64,000 nucleotides of DNA from Henckelia pumila (lineage: Eukaryota; Streptophyta; Magnoliopsida; Lamiales; Gesneriaceae). The stretch spans positions 129,116,375-129,180,374 of the forward strand of contig NC_133121.1 of the NCBI RefSeq assembly GCF_033568475.1. Reading direction: 5' to 3'. A model generated the notes under the pieces. The model was given only the letters and a program-made list of their open reading frames with translations, was not told where the DNA came from and did no database searches. Position numbers and translations under genes: made by a program. This document shows, piece by piece, positions 35,901-47,647 of the stretch. Position 1 is the first letter of the stretch; every line of letters starts with the position of its first letter.

Positions 35901-37000
35901 AGCGTAATGATATCATGCAGTCTTCTATTAGACCACATAGATTCTCAAGCAAAAAGGCAACCCCTTGCTTGAATAGCGACCATGATACCCAGACTAACCA
36001 TATGCCAAGAAAAGATGCAACTTTTGATGCACAAAATGGAGTAGATATTCTAAGATCTGGTGCCTCTGATGGACTGTCTTGTGCTCGAATTATAAGAAAG
36101 ATTGATCAGTGCAATAAGCCACCACACGATATGGATGATGAGGTGAAATGCAACGGCAAAACAGATCATGTGCAAAACTCACTTCACATCATTGAAGAGA
36201 ATAGATCTTCGATGTCATTTTCTAAAGGTAAAGTTTTCCTGTATCAAACTTTATGTGATTCACCAGCACACATTAATTGAGCCATCTAATACAGTGCTTA
36301 AATTTAACAGTGGTGTACTGGAGTTCAATGTAAAAGATCAGTCGATTACTATGAAAATCCTTCCAAACTTTAGTAAACTAGACACAGAAGCCGCATACTT
36401 CTACTAAACCTTCTTTATCTGTCACTTTCCAGGAGAGAATTGCTTCTATGGTGGGGCACTTGGCCCAGATGGAACCAACAGGCATTTGGGGAAATGGTGC
36501 AACAAGGTTCAAAACAAAGGATCCACAACGTTGCAAGGGTCAAATTCAGCAACAGGTGATTTGATTGCTGTTGGAGCTGATGGAAGAGGTGGTAGAATCA
36601 AAGTCCTAAGAACTCTTGATCGTTCATCACCGGTAAACTCATTCTCCTATTTTATAACGATGAAAACAAGAATTCACCACTCATTCATCAATCAAGCAGT
36701 ATCATCAAATAGTGAAATTGACCGAATGTTCCTGTTGCAGATTGATTGGTTAGCCATATACTTGATACTCAAAATTTTTTGACAAACTTTTCGAATTACG
36801 ACTTGAAATCTGGTTGAACTATGTTTGAGCTTGGCTTAAGTTGAATACTTGAAAACACATATTTCCTGTTTCTTTAGGCACAGGAAAATAGTGACACCTT
36901 TTCTTGGGCAAAAAAGTGCAAACATGGTGCCAAAACAAGTAGATTGCAGCCTCAAGGATGCCTACAGATTGAGCATTTCTTTCAAAAATCAGGCCAATGA
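32936..37000 (+). CDS. TRAIP: TRAIP-like RING-type E3 ubiquitin ligase
   Basis: Nine exons join in phase: 32936-33072, 33739-34006, 34081-34182, 34362-34444, 34538-34654, 35444-35546, 35624-36227, 36433-36632, 36878-37000, giving 578 aa. The N-terminal RING runs from C18 to C65 (C-x2-C, CGHVFHELC, CPVC) and is split by intron 1. A long coiled-coil region follows, rich in Glu, Leu and Lys (about 110-290), then a poorly ordered Ser/Asn-rich region. A plant-conserved C-terminal block holds GENCFYGGALGPDG and a Gly-rich ADGRGGRIKVLR. The last residues include LQIEHFF, which looks like a degenerate PCNA-interacting box. Animal TRAIP is a nuclear ligase that acts on stalled replication machinery and interstrand crosslinks; the plant role is inferred by homology. 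Exon 9 has two usable acceptors six bases apart, differing by two residues. Confidence 0.88.
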
Positions 37001-37980
37001 TCTAGCAAGATTGGTGATAATTTCGGTTAGGTACAACCTGTACGGAGCTGGAGTATAAATTTGTATTCTTTACTGCACGAGGCTGTTGAATAAAGAGCTC
37101 CTTGTTTTATGTTTTGAAGGTGAATTAGAAGTTATGGGTGCCTCGATTTGCATAATGTCGATTTTGAAGGCATTGTATTTGTAAGGGAAATATTTATCCA
37201 AGCGGAAAATCAATCCAAAATAGAACATAAGGGAAATATATGCAAGCCAAGTTAAAATTATTTCAATGAAATACCTACTGAATTTCTAATCATCCAACTA
37301 CACCATATGCAAGTCACTAAAACGTTTTCAAGTTTATTTTTTAAAAATAAAAAAAAAAAACGTTATCAAATTTATGATTTAAAATGTTTGAGTCATTTAG
37401 ATAAATTAAATTTAAATAAATTTTAATTTTCTTTTCATTTTGTGAAGTGTAAATATTTATCAACCATTGTGATTGATTTCAAACCACATCCTTTTCACGC
37501 ACGCATGAAAAATTATTTTACTGATATGTTAATTATTTTCAATAATTTTTTACACTACCATTAAAATACTCACCCTTTAAATAAAAATAAAATAGAAAGT
37601 TTGTTTAAATAGTTGCCTTTTCCGATTATGTTTTTAATCAACGTAAAAAACGAAAAATTCTTTATAACTGATTGATCGAAAATATTGTCCGAAATTCACG
37701 AACCACAACTTTATATTATTCAAAATGAAATAACCATGAAATACAATTTAAAGTTAACATCAAAATAAACCCTTTTAAATTGATAATTTGAAACATATCA
37801 TATCACAAGTACAATATTTTTTTAACCTTGAAAAATTACTCTACAATCACAAAAAAAAAATATGCAAGGGCAAATGTGTAAATTTTATGCGCTCTCTTCA
37901 TTCTGAAGTAGCTAGTTCTCCGTTTTTTTTCAATCATAACGCCCGCACAGAAACGAACACAATCGATCTGAAGAACTTGA
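37001..37980. other. TRAIP 3' flank and endosulfine 5' leader region
   Basis: The first 200 bases likely include the TRAIP 3' UTR. The end (about 37880-37981) likely includes the non-coding first exon of the endosulfine gene, ending in TTGAG before a GTGAAT donor. The rest is AT-rich with no gene. Confidence 0.45.
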
Positions 37981-37981
37981 G

Positions 37982-39258
37982 GTGAATTTTATCTTTTGGT
38001 CTCTTATTTTTCAGTTCGAATGTCTGTTTAATTCATCTTTGTACTCTCTTATTTGCTCAGTTCATATGCTCGTTAATTCTCTAATTTTCTGCATAAAGTG
38101 TGAATGATTGCTAATTATTCGCAAATCTAACATTTTTCATTTGCATGTTTGTGTGATTATGTAAAGATTGATTCCATTATTTCTCTTGAGATATCTCTGG
38201 ATCTGTAATGACGTAGCTGGGTATGGGGCAGCGGTTTTTTGGATGGTGAATTTATTTAATTTTCTACGAATGAATTTTTGATGAAGTGTGCATCACAAGA
38301 TAGCTTTACTACGAGCTAGGTAATTGTTTTTTGGTCAATCGACTGCTTGTAAGTAGCTATGGCTTTTTCCTTTGAAATTGAATTGACTTCTGGATTCTTG
38401 GAGAGCAGTGAATGAGAGAATTCTCCTGAAGATGATGAATGGAAGCAAGTATTGAGAATTATAACTTATGGTTTGTGAGAATGGGGAATTTTTTTACCAG
38501 TTTGTTATGTGGGTTAAAGTAGGATTGATGATGACATAAAGTTGCAATTACTTATGACTTGTGAGGAATTTGTTATCATTCTTCGTGATTTACTAGAACT
38601 GCCAGGAATTCCGTTGTTTGAGTAGTTTTGTAAGATTGTTATCGTTTGGTTTGAGTGATAAGATAAGTAATCCATGGATAAGTAATATAATGTAAATTAA
38701 AAATAAATAAGAAAAATTAGTTAATATATTATTTGATTTGATGGATAGATTATAATTTATTTGATTTAATTGATGTAAAATTATTAATTAAAAAATAGAT
38801 AAATAATATGACGAAAATAAGGTGAAATTGATTGGGATAAGTTATACATAAATTAATAATACATCAAACCAAACAATGCCACACGTCCTACTTGACCATG
38901 GGTTCAATTAGTTTACATCAACTGCACATTCTTCAACCTTTAATTGATCAATTAGAAGTTTGAAAATTTATTGGTTTTCCGATCATTGAATTTCATGGAT
39001 TTTAAAATTTATCAGTTTTCCGATTAGTGAATTTCATGGGTGAGCCATAGTAGAAAGACTTTAACTTTTTCTGCAATATTGATACCATTTCTTTACATGT
39101 ATTGGCTTTGTCTTGTCTTTTCAAAGATTGGTTTTCTTTTGAAACCGCGGATGAAATTTTTTTGTTAAATGGTATTTCTCTTTTGACTTGGTGAATTTTC
39201 GTAGATTAGTTTTTCCTATGAAATCACTGATGGAAAATTAGTGATTTGTTCTGGATAG
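37982..39258 (+). other. Probable 5' UTR intron of the endosulfine gene, with a MITE
   Basis: Donor GAG/GTGAAT and acceptor GGATAG/GATTATG bracket a pyrimidine-rich, gene-free stretch that ends four bases before the start codon. Leader introns of this kind are common in plant housekeeping genes and often raise expression. A MITE-like insertion lies inside at about 38636-38882. Confidence 0.55.
38636..38882. mobile_element. Probable Tourist-like MITE in a leader intron
   Basis: The ends GTTATCGTTTGGTTTGA and, read backwards, TGGCATTGTTTGGTTTGA are inverted. The interior is AT-rich with ATCCATGGATAAGTAAT. No clean duplication seen; edges approximate. Confidence 0.5.
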
Positions 39259-39262
39259 GATT

Positions 39263-40089
39263 ATGTCAGGAACCGAGGAAGTCAAAGAACTAATAGATGG
39301 TGCCATGGAGGATGCTGACAAATCCATGCCATCAACAGACCAGGAGGTTGTGCTCAGATCACATTCATTTTGGGGTACTTTTCAACTTCTTATTCATTTA
39401 AATCTATCTTGATGATTTCTATGTTTATATTATTTGCAGGAGGAAGCTGTTAAAAAAAAATATGGAGGAATAATCCCCAAGAAACCACCACTAATTTCTA
39501 AGGTAAACTTCCAGCATATTTTTTGAAAGAATCTTGATGCTTCTTTATCTCAAATGTAAATTTACGATGCCAGGATCATGAGCGTGCTTATTTCGATTCT
39601 GCTGATTGGGCTCTAGGGAAGGTACTTGCTTTTTTGAATCTGAGCCTGTTTTTACACGCTTGAAACCTGAAATGCATTTTAGCTAGTATTCACTAATGCT
39701 ACCTGGCCACAGCAAAGTGTTGAGAAACCAAAAGGACCACTCGAGGCTCTCCGGCCTAAGTTACAGGTGATTATGAATATGAGAATCTGTAGGTGTTATG
39801 TGTTATGATACTCAGTCATTTAGAGCATCTCTTCTTTCCATGCTAAATATTCTGCGGTGTCTACTTTTGACTGTGATGTTTCAGCCAACTCAACAGCAAA
39901 CTCGGTACCGCAAGTCTCCTTGCGCTCCATCAGAAGGTGAAGATGCATGATTTTCTATTTTTTCCATGTTTCAACTTTTACTAGAGAAATGCTGTATAAA
40001 AGAAATCACTTGTATGCTGAGGGACAAACTGTTTGCTGTGCGTAGACGGAAACACTGCCCCACCAGAGGATGAAACCGCAAGTTCATGA
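39263..40089 (+). CDS. ENSA: Endosulfine/ARPP-19 family phosphoprotein, PP2A inhibitor homologue
   Basis: Six coding exons (39263-39346, 39440-39502, 39574-39621, 39713-39766, 39885-39936, 40046-40089) give 114 aa, typical for the family. The conserved core reads KYGG-x5-KKPPLISK followed by DHERAYFDSADWALGK. FDSADW at 56-61 corresponds to the animal FDSGDY motif whose Ser is phosphorylated by Greatwall; here Ser 58 is kept, while Gly-Asp-Tyr is Ala-Asp-Trp, as is usual in plants. In animals and yeast the phosphorylated protein blocks PP2A-B55 at mitotic entry or quiescence; a comparable plant role is inferred. Both ends are short, hydrophilic and likely disordered. The exons are small (44-84 bp) and every splice phase closes. 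Confidence 0.93.
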
Positions 40090-42701
40090 TAATCATCTAG
40101 TGATCCTGTGGTTACAGGGGAGGTTGAAAATTCATGTATGCTGAAATAAATAAATGACGATGATTAAACAGTGCCTTCTCGTGGAGCTGTACTTTCGGAT
40201 GCTATGTTTTTCCAGATCGACCCATTTTATATCCCAGCATACTCTTATTGTAGACTATTTTACTACCATCAAATGAATGCTGAGTATTAAGTTCGTGTTT
40301 CAGGCCATCTGTTATTTTACTTCCGTCTCTTTTTGCACAATTTTATTCTCTAGGTATTGAAATTGTTGCAGTTGTTGGCACGGCATCAGTGGCTTTACAT
40401 CATGTGATCCTTATGCTAGAATCATGAATATGAACTTTTTGTGGCGTTGTCTTGACTTTTGAGATCCTAAATGGCCAAATCTTTACCCAAAAATAAATAA
40501 ACTTGAACTTGCTTTCTGCTTCCCTTGTTGGATCTGCGTTTTCTGTTGGATTGTTTATCTCTTACTGGCTACTGCACACCTCTTGCTCAACCTTTATGAA
40601 GAGGGGTCACCCCTCGTTAAATTGGAGCCCATACATTGCTTGCGACCAAGTCAATAATGTCAAATCTCCCAGCAAATTTTTAATTCGTATTCATAACTCC
40701 AAACAATATATGTTGAGTCGTGTTTCTTGTGTTAGATAATTATCTATCAAATCCACGTGAGTAAATTACTTCGAAAGCTAATCAATACCTACTCTACTGA
40801 TTCTCAGCCTCAAATGAAACTAGTGGTTGGCCCTTTGTGCGCAAAATTGCCTTCAACAGTCTTCTTACAGGCTGTACTGTCTTTCAATGTTCAACAAGAT
40901 TCCAAAATTAGATTCCCTATTCCCCTTATTTACTTTCTATCTATAGCAAAAGATCCTTCCTTTCAAAAATATATATATATATAGCAAAAGACTACCCTGA
41001 GATCTATATATTTATGCTATACTTGTGTTTGTTTGTGATGTTTTTGTAGACTTGCTTTTTGAAAATATTTTTCCTTTTTCAGTGGAATGTGATGTATGTA
41101 ATAATTAATATGTTACCTATTTATTTGTTTTATTATATTTCAAGTATAATGATCCCACATCAAATTGCTGGTACAATCCTTATCTTTAACTCGGGAAATG
41201 GATAATTAATATTGTGTATCCGAGCCATTGTTCTAAAACATGGCGGCGCCTATTAAGTTTTGATCGATATCCCAAATATTCAACTAAAAATTTAAGTTTT
41301 GAAGGATGATGATACAAAATTTCATTTATGAATTTTTTTAATATGGCAAAATTTTGAAAAATTCTTGGAATTTGAAGACATCTCTCAAAAGTTGTGTACT
41401 TATCAGCTTTTCATTAACAAAATTTTGAAATTTTGTAAAATTTTGTTAACGAAAAACTGAAAAGTGATTTCTAGAAACTCTTTCAAACACTACTTAAATA
41501 CCACCTAAATTTTGATAAAAAAAAATGGTACAAAGTGGTACCGATGATTCATAATTATCTCATCTAATATAAATAAAATAAGGTGGTCTAAAATATACAA
41601 AATTATATCAGTACTCAAAGTTTCATCAGTATCTTCACAATGATGTTTTGTCAATCTTAGAATGTACAACCCAATTTCATTGATATTAAAATTTTCTTGC
41701 ATCTAGAATCACAAACATTAACGTGTCATAATTTCAAATAAAGAAAAAGAGCATGTAATGGTGTGTCATGTCATATGTAGTTCGGAGACTATGGTGATTC
41801 TCAAGCGTGGCATAAGTTGTAATAATATAATATATATGATATAAAGATTAGAAGTGAGATCCCATTTTTTCTTTGAAACACACAAATTGTTCTACTGTTG
41901 ATGTGGAACGTGCTTTTTAATCTTTTACCGATAAAATTAATTTGATGTTCCAATAGCTTTCAGCCAACCACATTCGAATCTCTTCCGATATTAAAACTAT
42001 GTTTTGTTTTGTTTTGTTTTGTTTTAAAAAAGGAGATATTGAATTTGTTTCCATAGGAGAGCGATCCAATGTTTACAATGGTTTATTTATTTCAGGGTTC
42101 AGATATATATAATTTTCATTTATTTGGATAAGTGATTGTTAATTAAATCTATGATTAAGATAAATTAACGAGACAAGAAATAAGAAAGAGATAAAGTTAT
42201 TGATCCAACCAATTGTTAAACTATTTACCATGTAATTGTATCAGATTGTGACCCAAATGTGTAGGTTTTCTGAAATATCGTTCTTCTTTTTGTTCATTGT
42301 GTATTTTCCTAGAATAATAATAAAAATCTCCAAGTGTTATCTTAAAATATATATTTTTTCATATAATTAAACTATGACATACGTATTTATTACGAAATAA
42401 AAATATTAAGAAAATAAATTAATTTATAGGAAAATATGATATTTAGTGAGCACAAAAACTCCAATGTCTCGTAGATAGGCAAATATTTTATTTAAATATT
42501 GCATTAAAAATATTATCTTTTATATTAATAAAATAAAAATTATTATTTAAATAAAAATAATGATCGAGATATGAATATAATATTAAAATCCCATTCAAAG
42601 AAATGAATATAATATATGATTATTATCATGCGAAGCAGAAGTCTGCCACACACGTAATGGAGCGAACTCCAGCCAAGGCTAGCCATCAAGTCTGGGCCAG
42701 C
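40090..42701. other. Intergenic with one foldback MITE
   Basis: The first few hundred bases likely carry the endosulfine 3' UTR. No further gene. It contains a MITE at about 41380-41492, a short AT tract at 40966-40982 and a GTTTT pentamer run at about 42004-42024. Confidence 0.5.
41380..41492. mobile_element. Small foldback MITE, copy 1 (relative in RVE intron 6)
   Basis: TCAGCTTTTCATTAACAAAA on the left pairs with TTTTGTTAACGAAAAACTGA on the right, with CTCTCAAAAG and CTTTCAAACAC at the edges. Similar in words and layout to 45046-45156. Confidence 0.6.
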
Positions 42702-42745
42702 CACGTGTAAGGTCACGATATGGCCTCCTCTCCCCTATATAAAAT
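42702..42745 (+). promoter_or_regulatory. G-box and TATA box of the REVEILLE gene
   Basis: CACGTG at 42702-42707 and TATATAAAAT at 42736-42745, about 70 bp before the ATG at 42816. The spacing suits a core promoter with a proximal G-box, a site used by light- and clock-linked bHLH and bZIP factors. I saw no evening element AAAATATCT in the few hundred bases upstream. Confidence 0.6.
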
Positions 42746-42815
42746 CTCCAACACCGTCATCTTCCTCTCCCATCCATGTTTGCACAAGAATCAGCAATTC
42801 TTGAACTGATCACAC

Positions 42816-45612
42816 ATGGTGTCACTGTATCCCAATCCTTCTCCGTCTCAGGATTTTACCACCCACTTTTACGGTTGTTATTATAAAGGTGGGGATCCCA
42901 TGAGAACTGGGATCAATGCTCATTTGCTTGAGTCTTCGTCCTGTACGGCTACTATGGAGGACCCCAATAAGAAGACCCGGAAGCCATATACGATTACTAA
43001 ATCCAGAGAGAGCTGGAGTGAGCAGGAGCATGACAAGTTTCTTGAAGCCCTTCAATTGTAAGTGTGTGTGACGACGTTTAGGTTCCAAAAAGACTCCAAC
43101 TTTTATTTCTTAGTTTTGAATTGCACGTATAGCTTTCAAAGATTTATATTTTAAGAAGGGAAAGTAAAGAAATCGAATGCCAATGAAAGGTTTTTATGGT
43201 GTTTTTAGGTTTTACACACTCGCTCTGTTTGTTTTTCATTTTTGGTTTACTTCACCATTATCCAGATTTGATCGTGACTGGAAGAAGATTGAGGCATTTG
43301 TCGGGTCAAAGACTGTTATCCAGGTAAACTTTTAGCAACTTCTCAATTCAATTGTATCTGTATGTGTGTTACTGTACATGCTTTGATCATGTTACAATTT
43401 ACAAATTTCTTCAAGCCCTTCAATCGTTTTGTGAGCCATCATTCTGAATGAATACTTTATTGATAATGTAAGGTCTCTGTGCAATGTCGAATATTTTGTG
43501 TCGTGTTTTGTATGGCCTGTTTATTGATAATGTCGAATATTGGCTTGAATTTCTTGTATTTCTAGGTCAAATGTTTTTTAATTTGTGTGTTAAAAATATG
43601 TATTAATAAATATCGGTTTATCGACGATATTAAAATGCATATATTATTTAAAGAGCACACAGAAGTTGAAATAACTCGAACAGACAAATGTAAAAACACC
43701 TAGCATACCGGCCTGAATTTAAATAGCCCAAGGACAGTTACAATTTGGAGAATCGAACCTTATAGGAGAGTGTACTTGCTTCATTACCGACTGTGTTGGT
43801 GATAATATCCACACTTACACGTGATATGCATTGAAATCTGATTTTAAGGATTTTTCTGTGTTGCTAATTGTTGTTTCGTAGGCTAAACAATGCGCGTGCT
43901 TTGCAGATTCGTAGTCACGCCCAGAAATATTTTCTGAAGGTGCTGAAGAATGGAAAGAGTGAACATGTACCTCCCCCACGTCCAAAGAGAAAAGCAAATC
44001 ATCCTTATCCACACAAAGCTCCGAAAAATGGTGAGCAGAGTCCGGTTTATCAACGCGTGCCTTGATTTAGTCTGCTGGATGTTTTGTCAAATTCAATTAC
44101 TTTGTCCCCGTACTTGAATGCAAAACCAATGCAGTTATTTCTCTAGCCACAGGAGTGTTGCAACCATCAGCTGCAGTTCTCGATTCTTTGTCTGTCGCGC
44201 GGCCCGATTCATTATCAGTACGTTCAAATCCAGTAGGCAGCTTACATTCGTCTCCTTGGATGGAAACAGAGCATTTGTCAAGAGGTTTGTTTCTGTTTCT
44301 GTTTCTGTTTCTGTTTCTGTTCCGTCTTCTTTTAAAATGGTGATGGTGAAATGATCGTGCCGGTGTTCCAGATGATATAGGAACACCTGGTGGTACCATG
44401 GTTCAAAAATGTAGCAGCTCTAACAATGCGACGAGTTGCGGATCAAAAAAACCGTGCAAAGGAACTGGAGGTCTGTTTTTTTGTGCCACTGTTTTGGTTT
44501 GCCAGTGGATATGCTTCATGCTAATATCTCCTAGCAACTCCTCTTCTTTGGGTTTTATTTACTGTTTTTACTTTTTGGCGATTAAAGGCGCCTTTCTTCT
44601 GTAACTAAGAAATAAGCTATGTTCTATTTTGGAAAAAATCTAAATGTCAAATATATTAAGGTAGTGTTTGGTAGAGCTTCTCAGCTAAATCACTCACTTT
44701 TAACCCCATGTTTGGTGTCTGCCCCTGAACCTAGACATAGTAGGTCCTAAGAGAGAATGAGCGTTTCGCAGTCCACATTTGAATTCGTTATTTGGGATTT
44801 AAACTAGAAGTTCTGTTACCTGTTCGTTTGCCTGATTTCTTTTTATCTGAGAAGTTATAATCACCCTATATATCAAACTTACCATCGTTTGTTGTTGCAG
44901 CTATGCCAGACTTTGCTCAAGTTTATGACTTCATAGGTAGTATTTTTGACAATAGTGCGAGTGATCATTTGCAGAGGCTCAAAAACATGGACCCCGTAAA
45001 TTTCCAGACGGTAAGCCAAAAAACACTCTCTAAGGACAGAAAATTTAGTGTTTGGGAGAACTTCTAGAAAGCACTCCTCAGCTTTTCGTTAACAATATTT
45101 TGAAATTTTTTTAAGGAAAAGCTGAGAAGTACTTTCTGAAAGCTCTCTCAAACTAGTATGATGTTCTTCATCCCTTTTCTCTTCTAAATATTGTGGGTGA
45201 CATTGTGTGTATTTCATCTGCTTCCTTCTTTAGGTACTCACGTTGATGAAGAATCTCTCAGTTAATTTGGCGAGCCCTGAATTTGAGGATCATGTAAGTT
45301 CCCGACACATTTTGCACTCGTATGTCTTGAAGTGCTTTTTCCATGCAACTTTCAAGCCTGTTGATATTTCCTGCATAGTACTAAAATGCTTTGAACCTTG
45401 CAGTGATTTTTTTTTCAACTGAGTCTCAGCTGAAAGATTTCGACCGTGATTATTTAATTGTTTATTTCAAAATTTCCATCAAATTAAGGGACATATGATA
45501 ACAACAACAATTATTTTTTATCTGTTATTTTTTATGACAGAGGAGGTTGCTATCATCCTACCAAGTAAGCACTGAAACTCATAACATGGGAAGCGCTACG
45601 GAATTTGAGTAA
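42816..45612 (+). CDS. RVE6-like: REVEILLE (LHY/CCA1-like) single-MYB clock transcription factor
   Basis: Eight exons (42816-43057, 43266-43323, 43907-44030, 44147-44284, 44372-44470, 44901-45010, 45234-45293, 45541-45612) give 300 aa. The MYB domain opens with [13 protein letters not shown] near 60 and closes with SHAQKYF (103-109), the mark of the CCA1/LHY/RVE group. [18 protein letters not shown] follows as in all RVEs. The C-terminal half has the LCL domain (about 223-280: [10 protein letters not shown] ... [16 protein letters not shown]), which binds LNK co-activators in the RVE8 subclade. The start MVSLYPNP resembles RVE3/5/6 proteins more than RVE8. RVE8-clade proteins activate evening-phased genes such as PRR5 and TOC1 through evening elements; that activity is inferred here. 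Exon 3 could seem to start earlier at 43882, but only 43907 keeps the frame. Confidence 0.92.
44285..44324 (+). repeat. (TTTCTG)n hexamer repeat at the 5' splice site of RVE intron 4
   Basis: Directly after the donor GTTTG come about five TTTCTG units. Intron 4 is only 87 bp, so the repeat fills nearly half of it. Confidence 0.85.
45046..45156. mobile_element. Small foldback MITE in RVE intron 6, copy 2
   Basis: GTGTTTGGGAGAACTTCTAG and CTCAGCTTTTCGTTAACA on the left pair with AAAAGCTGAGAAGTACTTTC and GCTCTCTCAAAC on the right. About 110 bp. It leaves the intron 6 splice sites untouched. Confidence 0.65.
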
Positions 45613-47647
45613 CCATCGAGAAAAGCGGACCGGTTTACCGTCGGAACACCTTGTTTATTGATGATCTGTCCAGGCAAGCAGTGAGGGGAAAAAACAAAAA
45701 CCTAGTCTCTCATTTCCTGCTAACACAAGTAATGGGGTGAAGTAACATAATATTTTGTATGTATGTACTGTGGGATGATAAAACCGTATATTTTGTATTT
45801 GTATGTATATTGTAGCATAAAAGGGACTTTTTCTCTGCTTGAATGAGTGGATACATACTCTATAATTTTCCTTCTACCCCTTTGTTTTCCAAACTTTTGT
45901 GATCAAACAAGGAAGTGGGGTTGTCTCTTTCTCACATCATCCACTCGATCTACCCTAGTTCTAGACTTTTGAATCAACTCCTTGAAGAACGTAAAACTCA
46001 GCTTATCAGAGCATCGACGTTGATGTTAATATTGAGGTATAAAACACCCAATATTATTTATAGCCGACGTGTCAGTATGACATAACAATCGTCTCAGAAA
46101 ATAACCAATTCTTGCGTTCAATTTTTTGAACGTCAGTCAAAGTATCTTTTATTTTTTATTTAAAAAATCCTTACTGACGGTTGAAATATCTCTCACATCG
46201 ATTAGATAATGTTTCTTATATAAACAAAGACAACCCTCCTCCTTCGAACTAGTTCAAAGGAGTTATCTCAAATCTAAATCTTTAAGACTAACACATGCAT
46301 GCGTGCACCAAACTCAAACATATAGGTTCGTGCAAGCACGAGCCGTGGGAGAGTGCGGGAGTGGCTAGTCCACTTTACGCGGGGCTCCTCATTGATTTTC
46401 AGCTTTCATTTTTTTAAAAATAAAAAAAAAATCTATTTCAATTTTTGTAAAAAACAAATCTATTTTAAAAAAAATTCATAAATCTGATTCTAAATTAATA
46501 ATATCATTTAGTTTTAATAATTAATAATATTATTTATTTTAAATAATGATTATTTAAATATTGTAAATAAAATTTAAAATTATTTATTTAATATAAAATA
46601 AAAATAAATAAATGGACGGTGAATTCATAAATAATAGATGTTAATATTGAAATAAACATGGATGAAAAAGAACTGTTAACATAATGAACATGTGATACAT
46701 GAACCTCATGTGTGTTATAACACTCACACTCGCTGTTGTAAGATTTATTGATCCACTTCCAAAATAAGAAAAGAAAAAAAGAACAGATTTGTTGATATGA
46801 TTGCGTAGGTAGGACTGAAATTCTATTTGGCACTGAAACCGAGTAAAAGTCAAACTTATATCCAAAAACTTGCAAAAGGAAAGCATTCATGACAATGTTT
46901 CTTCTTACTATTATCCTCTTTACCTTTTCTTTTGTTGACCCAGAAATGAGAGTGTTTTTTTAGAGCAGCATAAATGAAGCAAAAAGAACCTGTTTCGAAG
47001 AGAATTTTTCCCACATTGGCCTACATGTTTCCTGCACCAAAACCTAAATGGAACCACATCCATCTGAGAAAGGAACAAAATATGCCGGCTTATTTTGGTT
47101 ATCTGCTGAGAAAATACACGTATTCTCAATTTGGATGAAATCGAAAAACGAAGCCGAGGCAAGGACCTCAAGAAAATAATTCTTCAAGCTTAACGAACAT
47201 ATTTTGAATACAGGATTTTGCACAAGGATGCATTCTAAAAACTAATATCAGCTTAAACAAAAGCACGTGTTATGTGTTTAATCTACAAGAGAGAATTGGC
47301 CAAGTGCGTCGATTCATCATACATTACATGGATCTTTGATTACAAAACTAAAAATAAAGACCAGCTCTAGCGTAGCTTTCAACAGTCACGGCTTAGCTAA
47401 ACAAAGAAATATAACAGGAAAATTAAGAGAAAATAAGATTCAACTGTCACAATCATCACATCCATAACAAAGTGAGGAAGTTCCTGTAATCTCCATCCCA
47501 TTCTCAATATAATTTCAAGTTACAGAGGAATGAAACCATATTCTACAAGTTTGCTCACCAAGAGGGTGTGTACCAACCGTTCTGCAATTGCAAAGATGGC
47601 ATTTTCCAATATCGACATGGATCACCCTTCCATGTGGTAATGTTCAA
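45613..47647. other. 3' flanks of the RVE and CBE1 genes (convergent)
   Basis: Convergent gene ends. The first 300 bases likely hold the RVE 3' UTR and the last several hundred the CBE1 3' UTR. No other gene; AT-rich between. Confidence 0.5.

Noticed and set aside
40503-40984. Two plus-strand open frames downstream of endosulfine
   Set aside because: No recognisable domain, no upstream exon in phase, ordinary intergenic composition.
46588-47171. Minus-strand open frames downstream of CBE1
   Set aside because: No domain and no matching splice context; they fall in or near the CBE1 3' UTR.
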